Assembly (NCBI RefSeq): GCF_900141785.1
Contig: NZ_FQYP01000001.1
Span: forward strand, 186,001-250,000
Origin: Aquimarina spongiae
GTDB taxonomy: Bacteria > Bacteroidota > Bacteroidia > Flavobacteriales > Flavobacteriaceae
Direction of reading: 5' to 3'
DNA: 64,000 nt
Part shown: piece by piece, positions 45,141 through 55,508 of the stretch
How positions within the stretch are numbered: the stretch's first letter is position 1
How the letters are laid out: every line of letters starts with the position of its first letter
Position numbers and translations under genes: made by a program
Notes under the pieces: model-generated
Databases searched by the model: none
Seen by the model: the letters and a program-made list of their open reading frames with translations, nothing else
Told to the model about the DNA's origin: nothing

Positions 45141-48100
45141 ATGAGACTAAAACTACTTTTAGTAACGGTTCTGTTTAATTTATGTTGTTTTGGGTTTGCC
45201 AATACGGGTAACGATTCTCTTTCAGTAAAAGATGAGGTAAATTCCAAAGACGAACTACTTCCTTCCTCATTTGTACAACTACCAGATTTAGAAGAAAAAT
45301 TTCCAATCCAAGAAGTATTTACTTCGATTACTTCTCCAGAATTTACGTTTGAAAATATAGCGCAAGAGTTTCCAACTACTAATAGTGATGTTATTCAGGC
45401 CAGAGCCGAGGCTCAAAAGGGGTTTAATGAAATTGATAGTACAGGTCGATGGATTGGTTCGTTTAGGAATGAAGATATTCAGGTATTACCGGTTGGGATA
45501 AAGAAAAAAATAAATGAAGTAGAATACCAGTTAGGTTTTGTAAAGGCTCGTTTTACCAAAGATTATACTGAGCTTACAGTGTTTGCCAAGGTGATATTAC
45601 CTCAATCAGACGAAAATGGGTTACCGATAGAGCTCTTTTTTGGAGCCAATAATGTCAAATTATCTCATCAAGGTGGAATCGTAGGAGATGCAAACCTGGT
45701 ACTCTTAGGAGATGTGTTTATACCATTCAATGCGGGTAATTGGCTGTTAATCCTTAAAGGAGGGTTTGATTACAGAACGGGAGAAACTCAAAATAGAACC
45801 TTTGTAACCATTAATTGTGATGGGGTAAAAGAAATGGGGATTGAAGGAGAGGTACAGTTTTCTCGAAATATGATCTTACCTGTAGACCCTACAGGCAAAG
45901 CTTTGCCAGAAACTGTTACTTATACCGGAGCGGTTCGAGAGCCTATTCAAATCCCAAATCGAGTAAAAGGTGCCTTCAAAGCGGTTGCTTCCGATTGGAA
46001 TGATATGATTGTAGAGATTAGCCTTTCTCCTTTTGTATTGGCTAGCCAACCTGATAAATTTATGTTCTCGGTAAATCAGGCAGTGTTCGATTTTAGCGAC
46101 CTGCGTACAGAAAACGTGAATTTCCCACAATATTATCACGATGAAGGGTTGTTATTACCAAATCCGGATACATGGCGAGGTGTTTATGTGCAATCACTTA
46201 AGGTAGGACTACCTCAAGAATTTAAATCCACTGAAACCCTCACACAAAAGAGTAGAATTACTTTCGAAGCTGCCAATCTTTTAATTGACGGATATGGAGT
46301 ATCAGGGTATTTTTCTGCAGAAAATGTAATTACGCTAGGAAAAGGGAGAACTTCAGAAACAAAATCATGGGCCTATTCTGTAGATAAAATTGGGATAAAT
46401 CTTGCGGCCAGCAGGCTTATTGGAGCAGATTTTGAAGGGCAAATACTGCTTCCTATTTCTGATAAAGGAGATAGAAATGGTACTACTGCAGATGGTGAAG
46501 ATGGAAGAATGGGATTAGGATATCAAGGTATTATCTCTGAAAATGAATATGGATTGGTTGTATCTACTTTGGATACCTTAAGCTTTGACGTATTTAGGGC
46601 CAAAGCCGAACTATTGCCAAATTCATCTGTAGAGATGAAGGTGGTAGAAGGAAATTTCAGGCCCAAAGCTGTACTTAATGGAAGGATGGCCATTTCAGCA
46701 AGTCAAAAGGAATCTTTAGCAAACGAAGGACAAACCTATACTACAGGCGAGGGCGCTGATCAGCAAAATCATACCGTACAATTTAAAGGAATAGAGTTTC
46801 AGGATTTAGTCTTACAAACTACTTCTCCAGTTATACAAGTGGCCTACTTTGGGTATCGAGATCAAGTGAAATTGGCAAATTTCCCAGTTTCTATTGCCAA
46901 TATTGCGTTTTCTTCGAACGAATTTGAAGCAGGAATTGAGTTTGATCTGATGATCAATCTCATGGGCAAAGAAAGCAAAGGTTTTGCTGCAGATGCCCGA
47001 CTTGGGATTTTTGGGAAATTCCAGGAAGAGAACTTTAAACAACGTTGGAAATATGACCGTATTGACCTTTCCAGAATCAACCTGGAAGCCAATATGGGAG
47101 CTATAAAGCTCAGAGGAGGATTAGAACTCATGGATGATGATCCTGAGTATGGAGATGGATTTGCTGCGGATATCGAGGGTACCTTTGGAAGTTTTGGTCC
47201 GATCACCTGTAAAGCTATTTTTGGAAAGACAGATTTTAGATATTGGTATGTAGATGCTGCAGTTCGTGGTCTTAAAATAAATGTAGGTCCTCTACAAATT
47301 TCAGGTTTTGCAGGAGGTGCTTTTTATCGTATGTCACGCAGACCTAATGCAGGTCCGGATTTTTCTCCTTCTGGACTTTCGTATGTGCCTAATGAGGATT
47401 CAAGCCTTGGGGTAAAAGCAATGGTGTTTGCAGCGATTGGTGATGAGAGCGCAATTGCGGTTGGTGCTGGTTTTGAGATTGAATTTAACCGCAGCGGAGG
47501 AGTGAATAGATTAGGACTGTTTGGAGAAGCCCAAATGATGAAAGCGTTCAATTTCCCAAATCCAGCTGGTAAGCTTAGTGAGAAGTTGAGCAAAATGGTA
47601 GACAACGAGTTGATCCAGGGGGCTATGGATAGTCAAACCGGAAAAACTTTTCTTGATAAAGCTGATTTAGAATACGAACCAGAAATCGTTGGTGAAGCTG
47701 CTATTAGTGCCAAGATGGGAATGGAGTTTGACTTTGTTAACGATTCTTTTCATGCTACTTTCGACCTCTATGTAAATGTGGCCGGAGGAATTATCCGTGG
47801 TCGTGCATCTCGAGGAAGAGCGGGATGGGGAGTAGTGCATATCTCGAAAGAAGAATGGTATGTTCATTTTGGAACACCTACCGATCGATTAGGACTCAAA
47901 ATGGGTGTAGGTCCGTTTTCTTTGGAAACGGGAGGATATTTTATGATGGGAGACCGAATACCAGGAAGCCCTCCGCCACCGCCAGAAGTAGCAGAGATTT
48001 TGGGGGTAGATGCGGACGAGTTGGATTATATGAGAGATCTCAATGCGCTTGGCGAAGGAAGAGGTTTTGCTTTTGGTTCTGATTTTAAGGTAGATACTGG

Positions 48101-49919
48101 GGATATCAGATTCCTCATTCTGTATGCTCGTTTCCAGGCTGGAGTAGGATTTGATATCATGCTTAAAGATTATGGAGAAGCAAGGTGTAAAGGAAGCAGT
48201 GACGAAATTGGAATTAACGGTTGGTATGCCAACGGTCAGGCTTATGCCTATCTACAAGGAGAGCTAGGAATACGAATCAAGTTATTCTTTATCAAAAAGA
48301 AAATCCCAATTATTAAAGGAGGTGCAGCGGTACTGTTGCAAGGTAAAGGTCCAAACCCTTTTTGGTTTAGAGGATATGTAGGTGGATACTATAACCTTCT
48401 GGGCGGAATGATCAAAGGAAGTTTCAGATTTAAACTTACTATTGGCAAAGAGTGCGAATTGATTAATGCAGCTCCAATGGGAGGTATTAAAATGATTACA
48501 GACCTTACCCCAAAAGATGGAGACTCGGATATTGATGTCTTTGTAGCTCCGCAGGCGGCTTTCGCTATGCGAGTCAACGAACCTATTGTTATTCCTGAAG
48601 ATACAGGAGATAATACCTATAAGGTAATTCTTGAAAAATTTACGGTTACCAATGAAGCAGGAGAAGAAGTAGTAGGGACGATTGAGTGGGGGCAGATGAA
48701 TGACAGGGCCACGTTTATTTCAGATGATATTCTTCCTCCAGATACTAAACTAAAAGCAACTGTAGAAGTAAGTTTTCAGGAAAAAGTGAATGGTAGTTTC
48801 CAAACTATTTTTGTAGATGGACAAAAAGCAATAGAAGTAGAAGAACGAAATTTTACTACGGGTACAGCACCAAAATATATTCCTTTAAATAATATTCAAT
48901 ATTCGTATCCGGTAGTAGATCAACAACTATTCTATACCAACGAATATAAAGATGGATATATTCAATTGTCTAGAGGCCAGGATTACTTGTTTGATAGCTC
49001 TCAGTGGAAAAGTACTGTGAAATATATTGATGAGGTAGGTACGATTAAAGAAGTGGATTTTAACTATGATACCTCTAGTAACCAGATACGATATGCGTTT
49101 CCAAAGATGGATCGTGAAACAAAGTATATGTTAAGTATAGTGAGTACTACCAAATCATCCAGTGGACCAGAGGGTACTATAAACTCCGAAACTGTTGATT
49201 TTGGTGAAGATAATACGGTTGAAATTAGCACTAATACTGCAGAAAATGTGCTAAGAGATGGCGAAATAGAAAGACTTTCTTACGAGTTTAAATCAAGTCA
49301 GTATAAAACCTTTGCAGATAAGATTAATAGTATCAATGTCAATGAAGATAACTGGGGGAAAATTAATTCGGTAGTACTGTACTTAACTTCAAAAGTTGAT
49401 TTTACTGAAGGTTTTGATATTGTAGAATTGATTGGAAATAAGTATTCAGAAAATAAAGCTTTGGTAACTATAGAGTCTGACCTTAAAGACAATTATTTCT
49501 TAAAAGATATCAATCCTATCTTGTATGATAAGTATGGCCAGGGGTCAACATATAGTATTACCAGAGATGCTACAGAATATGGATATATACCTAAAAAGGC
49601 ATTACCCGTACTGAGTAATTATTTAACCAGCCTTGAAAATAATGTAGATCTCAATTGGAGGGCGACAAGATTCCCTTATCGATATAACCTTCCGGAAATT
49701 TATTTCAATGATTATGTAGATATACGAGATCGGGTAATCAATGATTATACAAACGGATTGATATCTGCAAGTTCTCCTGAGGCTAGTATAATTTCCTCAG
49801 AATATAAGTTTATGTTGTATGGTAAATATAACGTGAAGTTGCAGTATGTGTTACCTGGAGGAGTAATGGGAAGCTCAGCCAATTATAGATACAAAAACCC
49901 AATAACCGCGAGGCAATAG
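45141..49919 (+). CDS. giant exported beta-rich protein, first gene of the surface/effector locus
   Basis: A 1592-aa protein with signal peptide MRLKLLLVTVLFNLCCFGFA. The body to about residue 1120 is mainly short alternating strands with many glycines (for example MGVGPFSLETGGYFMMGDR, GYVGGYYNLLGGMIKGSFRF), interrupted by GSPPPPPEVAEILG at about residue 950. After that, a region with an Ig-like/SbsA-like pattern (DSDIDVFVAPQAAFAMRVN, about 1130-1250) is followed by further strands. There is no T9SS sorting domain and no TonB box. It could be a large outer-membrane or surface beta-structure. I do not recognise a named family. The next gene begins 30 bases downstream. Confidence 0.8.
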   Translation: MRLKLLLVTVLFNLCCFGFANTGNDSLSVKDEVNSKDELLPSSFVQLPDLEEKFPIQEVFTSITSPEFTFENIAQEFPTTNSDVIQARAEAQKGFNEIDSTGRWIGSFRNEDIQVLPVGIKKKINEVEYQLGFVKARFTKDYTELTVFAKVILPQSDENGLPIELFFGANNVKLSHQGGIVGDANLVLLGDVFIPFNAGNWLLILKGGFDYRTGETQNRTFVTINCDGVKEMGIEGEVQFSRNMILPVDPTGKALPETVTYTGAVREPIQIPNRVKGAFKAVASDWNDMIVEISLSPFVLASQPDKFMFSVNQAVFDFSDLRTENVNFPQYYHDEGLLLPNPDTWRGVYVQSLKVGLPQEFKSTETLTQKSRITFEAANLLIDGYGVSGYFSAENVITLGKGRTSETKSWAYSVDKIGINLAASRLIGADFEGQILLPISDKGDRNGTTADGEDGRMGLGYQGIISENEYGLVVSTLDTLSFDVFRAKAELLPNSSVEMKVVEGNFRPKAVLNGRMAISASQKESLANEGQTYTTGEGADQQNHTVQFKGIEFQDLVLQTTSPVIQVAYFGYRDQVKLANFPVSIANIAFSSNEFEAGIEFDLMINLMGKESKGFAADARLGIFGKFQEENFKQRWKYDRIDLSRINLEANMGAIKLRGGLELMDDDPEYGDGFAADIEGTFGSFGPITCKAIFGKTDFRYWYVDAAVRGLKINVGPLQISGFAGGAFYRMSRRPNAGPDFSPSGLSYVPNEDSSLGVKAMVFAAIGDESAIAVGAGFEIEFNRSGGVNRLGLFGEAQMMKAFNFPNPAGKLSEKLSKMVDNELIQGAMDSQTGKTFLDKADLEYEPEIVGEAAISAKMGMEFDFVNDSFHATFDLYVNVAGGIIRGRASRGRAGWGVVHISKEEWYVHFGTPTDRLGLKMGVGPFSLETGGYFMMGDRIPGSPPPPPEVAEILGVDADELDYMRDLNALGEGRGFAFGSDFKVDTGDIRFLILYARFQAGVGFDIMLKDYGEARCKGSSDEIGINGWYANGQAYAYLQGELGIRIKLFFIKKKIPIIKGGAAVLLQGKGPNPFWFRGYVGGYYNLLGGMIKGSFRFKLTIGKECELINAAPMGGIKMITDLTPKDGDSDIDVFVAPQAAFAMRVNEPIVIPEDTGDNTYKVILEKFTVTNEAGEEVVGTIEWGQMNDRATFISDDILPPDTKLKATVEVSFQEKVNGSFQTIFVDGQKAIEVEERNFTTGTAPKYIPLNNIQYSYPVVDQQLFYTNEYKDGYIQLSRGQDYLFDSSQWKSTVKYIDEVGTIKEVDFNYDTSSNQIRYAFPKMDRETKYMLSIVSTTKSSSGPEGTINSETVDFGEDNTVEISTNTAENVLRDGEIERLSYEFKSSQYKTFADKINSINVNEDNWGKINSVVLYLTSKVDFTEGFDIVELIGNKYSENKALVTIESDLKDNYFLKDINPILYDKYGQGSTYSITRDATEYGYIPKKALPVLSNYLTSLENNVDLNWRATRFPYRYNLPEIYFNDYVDIRDRVINDYTNGLISASSPEASIISSEYKFMLYGKYNVKLQYVLPGGVMGSSANYRYKNPITARQ

Positions 49920-49949
49920 GATAAACCATAAATTTTAATAAAGAAAGAA

Positions 49950-52055
49950 TTGATCAACCCTAAAAGAACATATTCGAGTTTCATATCAGATGTACGCATC
50001 GCGTTTATCTTATTTATGGTTTTTGCTGTGTCTCATGCTCAACAAGCAGAGCAAATACCAGAAGTCATGGTTATGGCTAGAGTACAAAAGGATAGAGTGC
50101 TTTTGCGTTGGGGGACCACTACACCTGTATCCTGGTTACGGGCCAATAAATATGGATATGTTATAGAACGATACACAATTACCCGTAATGGAGTTTTGGT
50201 AGATCCACCAGAGAGTAAAAGTCTTACAGGAACAACCTTACTTCCGCTTCCTTTGGAGAATTGGGAACAAGAAGTAGAACAAAATGACAATGCAGCTATC
50301 ATGGCGCAAGCATTGTATGGTGAAAGTTTTGAGGTAGAAGAAATGCAAGGTGGCCTGGCACAAATTATTAGTAAATCAAAAGAAATCGAACAACGCTTTT
50401 CTTTTGCACTTTTTGCTGCAGATTTGGATTTTAAAGTGGCTAAAATGGGAGCTCTAGGATTTGAGGATACCGATATCAGCCCCAACGAGGAATATTTGTA
50501 CAAGATTATTCCGAAAATACCTGGGGAGATTCTTAAAGTGAAATCAGGGATTGTTAGTGTTAAAATTAAAGAACCAGAACCTTTACCAAAACCAATTGAT
50601 GTCATCGCTGTTCCTGATGATAAAAGCATCTTGATAACTTGGGAGTACGCCATGTTTAAACCCATCTATAATGCTTATCACGTAGAGCGATCAGAGGATG
50701 GGAATACTTTTGCAAGATTAGGGGACACTCCTTTGGTGAATTTGAATGATAAACCTGGTAGTCCGGCACGTAGAATGTTTTATGTGGATACATTACCGCA
50801 AAACAATAAACGATATTATTATCGAATCGTAGGGATTTCTCCATTCGGAGAAGAAGGAACTCCATCTGATGTGGTATCTGCCGAAGGAGCTAAAAAATTG
50901 ACATCTGTTCCTCATATCTCTCGATATGAGTTTAATAATTCTGGTGGCGTAGTATTGAATTGGGAGTTTAAAAAAGAATCCGAAAGTGAAATTTCTGGTT
51001 TCCAACTCAATTGGGCTGCTCAGGAAAAAGGACCTTATAGAACAGTGCAATCCAACATTCCTGCTTCTAGCAGAACGACAACATTTACGAATCCAGAACC
51101 TTCAAACTACTTTAGGATAGTGGCTCTGGGTAAAAATAATCAAAAGGCTACTTCTTTGACCTCTTTTGTACAAGCGATAGATTCAATTCCGCCAAAAATG
51201 CCGATAGGATTAACAGGAGTAGTAGATTCTTTGGGAGTTGTGAATATCAAGTGGGAAGCAAATACAGAAAAAGATTTATTAGGATATCGTGTTTTTCGTG
51301 GCAATTTGGATGCCGAAGAATTATCACAAATCACTGTAGCTCCAATTTCTAAAAACACCTTTGTGGATACCGTACAGGTAAAATCCTTGAACGATAAAGT
51401 ATTTTACCAGATTGTAGCTGTAGATAAACGGTTCAATATGTCTGATTATTCTGAAAAACTAAGTATTAAAAAGCCAGATGTTGTGCCACCATCTTCACCG
51501 GTTTTCAAATCTTATAATCAAAAAGAAGAAGGAGTTCTTTTGCAATGGATTAATAGCAGTAGTCAAGACGTTTTTCAACATAAGTTGTATAGGCAAAAGG
51601 TAAATGAAGCCAAAAAAGGTTGGCAGGTGATTTTCCAAACAGATACGATTACTAGCTATTTGGATACCGATGTAGGTTCTAATATAAAATATCGGTATGC
51701 TATCTTTGCGGAAGATGAAAGTGGCTTATTATCAGCTCCTTCTACTCCAGTTACTATAACCAGTAAGAAAGATGTGAAAGAAGAACAATTGATAAAGGGG
51801 TTTTCTGTAGTTGCTGATAGAACAAACAAAAATGTAATGATATCCTGGCGTAAGATGCCAGAAGAGGTTACAGAGATAACCGTATATAAGTCAAAAAAGG
51901 AAGGTAAGCCTGTTTTGTTTAAACAAATGCCGAATACGATGAATAGAATTGTTGATAATGCTGTGTCACCAGGTAATACATATGTATATAGCCTTAAAGT
52001 GATCACAAAACAAGGAAATCATTCTAAGGTAGAAACAAAAGAAGTCGTGTTTTGA
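49950..52055 (+). CDS. exported fibronectin type III repeat protein
   Basis: A 701-aa protein from a TTG start (49950), with a signal peptide ending VSHAQ (no earlier in-frame ATG; the TTG gives a full leader). After about 200 unassigned residues, four to five fibronectin-III-like repeats of roughly 95-100 residues follow. Recurrent strands include SILITWEYAMFKPIYNAYHV, GVVNIKWEANTEKDLLGYRV, GVLLQWINSSSQDVFQHKLY and NVMISWRKMPEEVTEITVYK. No catalytic motif or sorting domain is visible. Such repeats usually act as protein-protein or protein-sugar spacers at the surface. It stands between the giant beta-rich protein and the SprB-repeat protein. Confidence 0.82.
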   Translation: MINPKRTYSSFISDVRIAFILFMVFAVSHAQQAEQIPEVMVMARVQKDRVLLRWGTTTPVSWLRANKYGYVIERYTITRNGVLVDPPESKSLTGTTLLPLPLENWEQEVEQNDNAAIMAQALYGESFEVEEMQGGLAQIISKSKEIEQRFSFALFAADLDFKVAKMGALGFEDTDISPNEEYLYKIIPKIPGEILKVKSGIVSVKIKEPEPLPKPIDVIAVPDDKSILITWEYAMFKPIYNAYHVERSEDGNTFARLGDTPLVNLNDKPGSPARRMFYVDTLPQNNKRYYYRIVGISPFGEEGTPSDVVSAEGAKKLTSVPHISRYEFNNSGGVVLNWEFKKESESEISGFQLNWAAQEKGPYRTVQSNIPASSRTTTFTNPEPSNYFRIVALGKNNQKATSLTSFVQAIDSIPPKMPIGLTGVVDSLGVVNIKWEANTEKDLLGYRVFRGNLDAEELSQITVAPISKNTFVDTVQVKSLNDKVFYQIVAVDKRFNMSDYSEKLSIKKPDVVPPSSPVFKSYNQKEEGVLLQWINSSSQDVFQHKLYRQKVNEAKKGWQVIFQTDTITSYLDTDVGSNIKYRYAIFAEDESGLLSAPSTPVTITSKKDVKEEQLIKGFSVVADRTNKNVMISWRKMPEEVTEITVYKSKKEGKPVLFKQMPNTMNRIVDNAVSPGNTYVYSLKVITKQGNHSKVETKEVVF

Positions 52056-52130
52056 TATGAAATTTGAGAATAAGATAGAACAAGATAATGTGGGGATCAT
52101 AATTGATTTTATGATGAAAAAGATAAACTA

Positions 52131-55100
52131 ATGAAAAAGTTATTCACTATATTTTTACTTTGCTTTTCTGGCGTCGTACTGGCACAGGAAACGGTGGTGA
52201 AAATAACTAATTATAATTATAGTTCGAGCTTTAGGGATCGGCGTTGTGGAGAGACAATTAGATTAACCGCTTTTTATGTTGGAGGAGGAGAAGAGATATT
52301 TGTAGATGTGTCTAATGATGCTGCTAGAAACTATACCGGAGGTACTTATCGATTGAATGGTATTGTGGAACGAGTAGAACTATATGCGTTTGCCAGAGAT
52401 GCGAGAAACCAAGGTATTGGTACAACTTGTAGAAGAGGTAGGAATGTAGAAGATACACAATCTAGAAATACACCAATGGACCCCTGTTCTTCTGCTTTTT
52501 ATAATATTGTGCATTCTAATAGTAACGATGTTTCCCAAAGTGTAAATTTCACACTGGACGCGGTTCCTGTCCCTGCGGTATCGAGAGCCACAGCATCGGA
52601 TCGTGTAGGGTTTGAAGACCCTTTGACTATAAACTCCTCTGCAGGGTACAATACTTCGGTATACAATTGGCAATATGGATTTAATGGAACTGATTGGTTT
52701 GAATTACCTATTCCAAATGCGCAAAATCCTACGTTTACTTTAGAGGATTTTTTAACTGAGGCTGTGATTGGTAATACAATTTTGTTCAGAATAAGAGCTT
52801 GTAATCAGGAATCGTCTAATGTAGTTTCTTACGTGGTTCGTAAATCTGCCCCTCATATTATTGGGCAACGTACAAGAGATGTAACCTGTTATGATTCTAT
52901 TGATGCTAGCGGAAATGGTGATGGAGAGATCATATTGACTTTTGATCGAGCTTTAGATCCCGCTTTGGATAATGTAAGTTTCTCAGTGATCGACTTGAGA
53001 ACTAATAGTCCCGTAAAAAATGTAAATAACATCGATACATTTGGTCCTGGTAATACCTTTACAATAGATGGATTACCTGCTAGTACACCAGGTTTTGGCT
53101 TTAGAGTAGATATACTAGGTTTTTATAATGGGATAGAATATTTTACAGAAGCACCTAATCATACGACCACTTTTGAGATTGATCGCCCGACTCCTGTAGC
53201 CTTTGTAGGAGAGCCTGGTAATGATGCAAATCATGTAGATGTTTGGTGTTTTGGAGGTAGTGATGGGACCATTGATTTAGAAGCACAAGGTGGTGTTGAA
53301 GGATATGAATATCTAATCCGTGTACAAGGAGAAGTATGGGATGAAACACAATGGACGGCTTTTGCAGGAAGGTTTACGCATACAATTCAAGGGCTTCCAA
53401 CAAATACCTATGAAATAAGAATAAGAGATGCTAACGAATGTGAAGCCAAAGAACAAATCAATGTTGCAGGAGAGATAAGATTAGGGGATATCATTGTAAA
53501 AACGGTAATTATAGATCAGCCTAGTGAAGCACTAGACGTTGAATTCTCGTTAATCAATGAACCCAGAGCGTTCGGGTTTGAAGATGGTAGAATTAGAGCC
53601 AGAATTTTTGGAGGAACTTCAGAAAGTGATGGTTCTTATGTGTTTGAATGGAGAGATGCCTCTGGAGCTACATTAAGCACTATAAATACCAATGTGTTAC
53701 CAGCCAATGAGGGTTACGAGGTGATATTACATTCTGTAGGCGAAGGTACATATACCTTAAGTGCTTGGGATACCAACTTTAATAGTGCCACGGACAAGGA
53801 TGGATGTTTCTTTATTAATGCAAGTTATACCTTGGAGCAACCAGATCCACTACAGGTGCAAATAGATATTTATAATCCTATTTCTTGTCATATCGAAAAT
53901 GAATATAACGACGGGGTAGATTTTAATGATCCATTGGGGATACCAGATCAATTTCAAGACGGAGCCTTAATTGCTACGGTTACCGGAGGTGTGCCTTTTG
54001 ATAAATTTGCGAGCGCAGTAGGGCAATGTAGATCAGACTTGAGGAGATATTGTTATCGTTGGAAAAAGGAAATCAATGGAGTTTGGCAGGATATTGCAGT
54101 AAACGACAGTATTATCAATAATTTGAGTGTTGGTAATTATGCACTCAATGTAGAAGATAGTAATGGAATTGTTTTGGGTACTTATGAGGCTTATAACTTA
54201 CCGGATGGATCACAAGAGTACAGACTTACACAAGCCATAGATTCCACCAGATTTTTACCGCAACCAGATCGGTTAGAACTTTCTTTTGATCGCACCGTAG
54301 TTACCTGTGCCAACGGAGATGACGGAGAAGCAACAGTATTTGTTCAGGGAGGTACAAGCCCTTATACGTATGAATGGAGTAATGGAGAAACGACACCTAC
54401 CATTACTGGTTTGATAGGAGGGACATATTTGGTGTTTATTACCGATGCGAAAGGCTGTCAAATTGAAGGTAGTATACTCATTGATCAACCTAATGGATTA
54501 GAAATAACGCCAGTGATTGAACGTGCACCAACCTGTTTTGAAGGGAATGATGGACAAATAGATATTAATGTTACCGGAGGTAACCCTCCATATACTTACT
54601 TGTGGAGTACAGGAAGTACTGGAACGAGTATAAGTGGTCTGACTGAAGGAAGTTATAGTATTGAAGTTACCGATCGCAAAGGTTGTAAAGCTTTTTATCA
54701 ATCAAATCTTGTAGACCCAGATCCAGTTTTTGTAAACCTGGAACCACAAAGATCACTTTGCCAGGATCAATCGGTACTATTGGACATTACTATCGATGAT
54801 CTGGGAGCTGTATATTCCTGGAGCAGTGATAATGGATTTTCAAGTGCCGAGAGTAATGTAGAATTAACACAAGCAGGGAGATATATTGCCACGATCACTA
54901 CAAGTCTAGGGTGTATCGGTATAAGTGAAATTAATATTGATGTGTTTGATACCCCAATTGATTCAGACTTTTTGATTACCACACAAGCTTTTACAGGCGA
55001 GGAGGTGATTTTGGTAAACGTGAGTGATCCTATTGGTGAAAGTGTAGACTGGACCATCCCCGATGGAGTTGAAGTGGTATCCATGACGAATGAGCAGTTG

Positions 55101-55490
55101 ATATTAGTTTTTGAAGAAGAAGGTGCTTACGAAATTAATCTTAGATCTTATCAAAGAGATTGTTACCAGGATTTTATGAAGACCATTTTGGTGCAGCCAG
55201 CTATAGAGTCGCCAGATCCTGCGGGGCCACAACAGGACTTTATTCAAGAGTTTATTGTATTTCCAAACCCTAATTCTGGGACCTTCAGAACGCAAATTAG
55301 TTTGGAAGAAGATTCTAATATTTCGCTTAAAATTATTAGTCTGATGTCCGGAGTAACTTTGCATGAACGCACAGAAAAGGATAATCGAGATTTTCTTTTG
55401 GATTATAATGTGAGTCTTCCAACGGGAGTGTATTTGTTACTGCTGGAGACCCCAAAAGGATCAGAAACTAGAAAATTGGTATTTGAATAA
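52131..55490 (+). CDS. SprB-repeat surface protein with T9SS type A sorting domain
   Basis: A 1119-aa exported protein with signal peptide MKKLFTIFLLCFSGVVLAQ. Two clear SprB-type repeats begin at about residues 726 (CANGDDGEATVFVQGGTSPY) and 802 (CFEGNDGQIDINVTGGNPPY), each with the YxYxWSxGxTxxxIxGLxxGxY core; a more degenerate copy lies near residue 380. The last ~80 residues (EFIVFPNPNSGTFRTQIS to the final KLVFE) are a T9SS type A sorting domain, so this protein should be moved across the outer membrane and attached or released. It is the only protein of the locus in the window with such a signal. Confidence 0.88.
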   Translation: MKKLFTIFLLCFSGVVLAQETVVKITNYNYSSSFRDRRCGETIRLTAFYVGGGEEIFVDVSNDAARNYTGGTYRLNGIVERVELYAFARDARNQGIGTTCRRGRNVEDTQSRNTPMDPCSSAFYNIVHSNSNDVSQSVNFTLDAVPVPAVSRATASDRVGFEDPLTINSSAGYNTSVYNWQYGFNGTDWFELPIPNAQNPTFTLEDFLTEAVIGNTILFRIRACNQESSNVVSYVVRKSAPHIIGQRTRDVTCYDSIDASGNGDGEIILTFDRALDPALDNVSFSVIDLRTNSPVKNVNNIDTFGPGNTFTIDGLPASTPGFGFRVDILGFYNGIEYFTEAPNHTTTFEIDRPTPVAFVGEPGNDANHVDVWCFGGSDGTIDLEAQGGVEGYEYLIRVQGEVWDETQWTAFAGRFTHTIQGLPTNTYEIRIRDANECEAKEQINVAGEIRLGDIIVKTVIIDQPSEALDVEFSLINEPRAFGFEDGRIRARIFGGTSESDGSYVFEWRDASGATLSTINTNVLPANEGYEVILHSVGEGTYTLSAWDTNFNSATDKDGCFFINASYTLEQPDPLQVQIDIYNPISCHIENEYNDGVDFNDPLGIPDQFQDGALIATVTGGVPFDKFASAVGQCRSDLRRYCYRWKKEINGVWQDIAVNDSIINNLSVGNYALNVEDSNGIVLGTYEAYNLPDGSQEYRLTQAIDSTRFLPQPDRLELSFDRTVVTCANGDDGEATVFVQGGTSPYTYEWSNGETTPTITGLIGGTYLVFITDAKGCQIEGSILIDQPNGLEITPVIERAPTCFEGNDGQIDINVTGGNPPYTYLWSTGSTGTSISGLTEGSYSIEVTDRKGCKAFYQSNLVDPDPVFVNLEPQRSLCQDQSVLLDITIDDLGAVYSWSSDNGFSSAESNVELTQAGRYIATITTSLGCIGISEINIDVFDTPIDSDFLITTQAFTGEEVILVNVSDPIGESVDWTIPDGVEVVSMTNEQLILVFEEEGAYEINLRSYQRDCYQDFMKTILVQPAIESPDPAGPQQDFIQEFIVFPNPNSGTFRTQISLEEDSNISLKIISLMSGVTLHERTEKDNRDFLLDYNVSLPTGVYLLLLETPKGSETRKLVFE

Positions 55491-55508
55491 GATAGTATAC
55501 AAATTGAA

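Noticed and set aside
50039..50665. 208-aa open frame on the minus strand
   Set aside because: It lies wholly inside the FN3-repeat gene, has no recognisable domain, and its composition looks like an antisense shadow.
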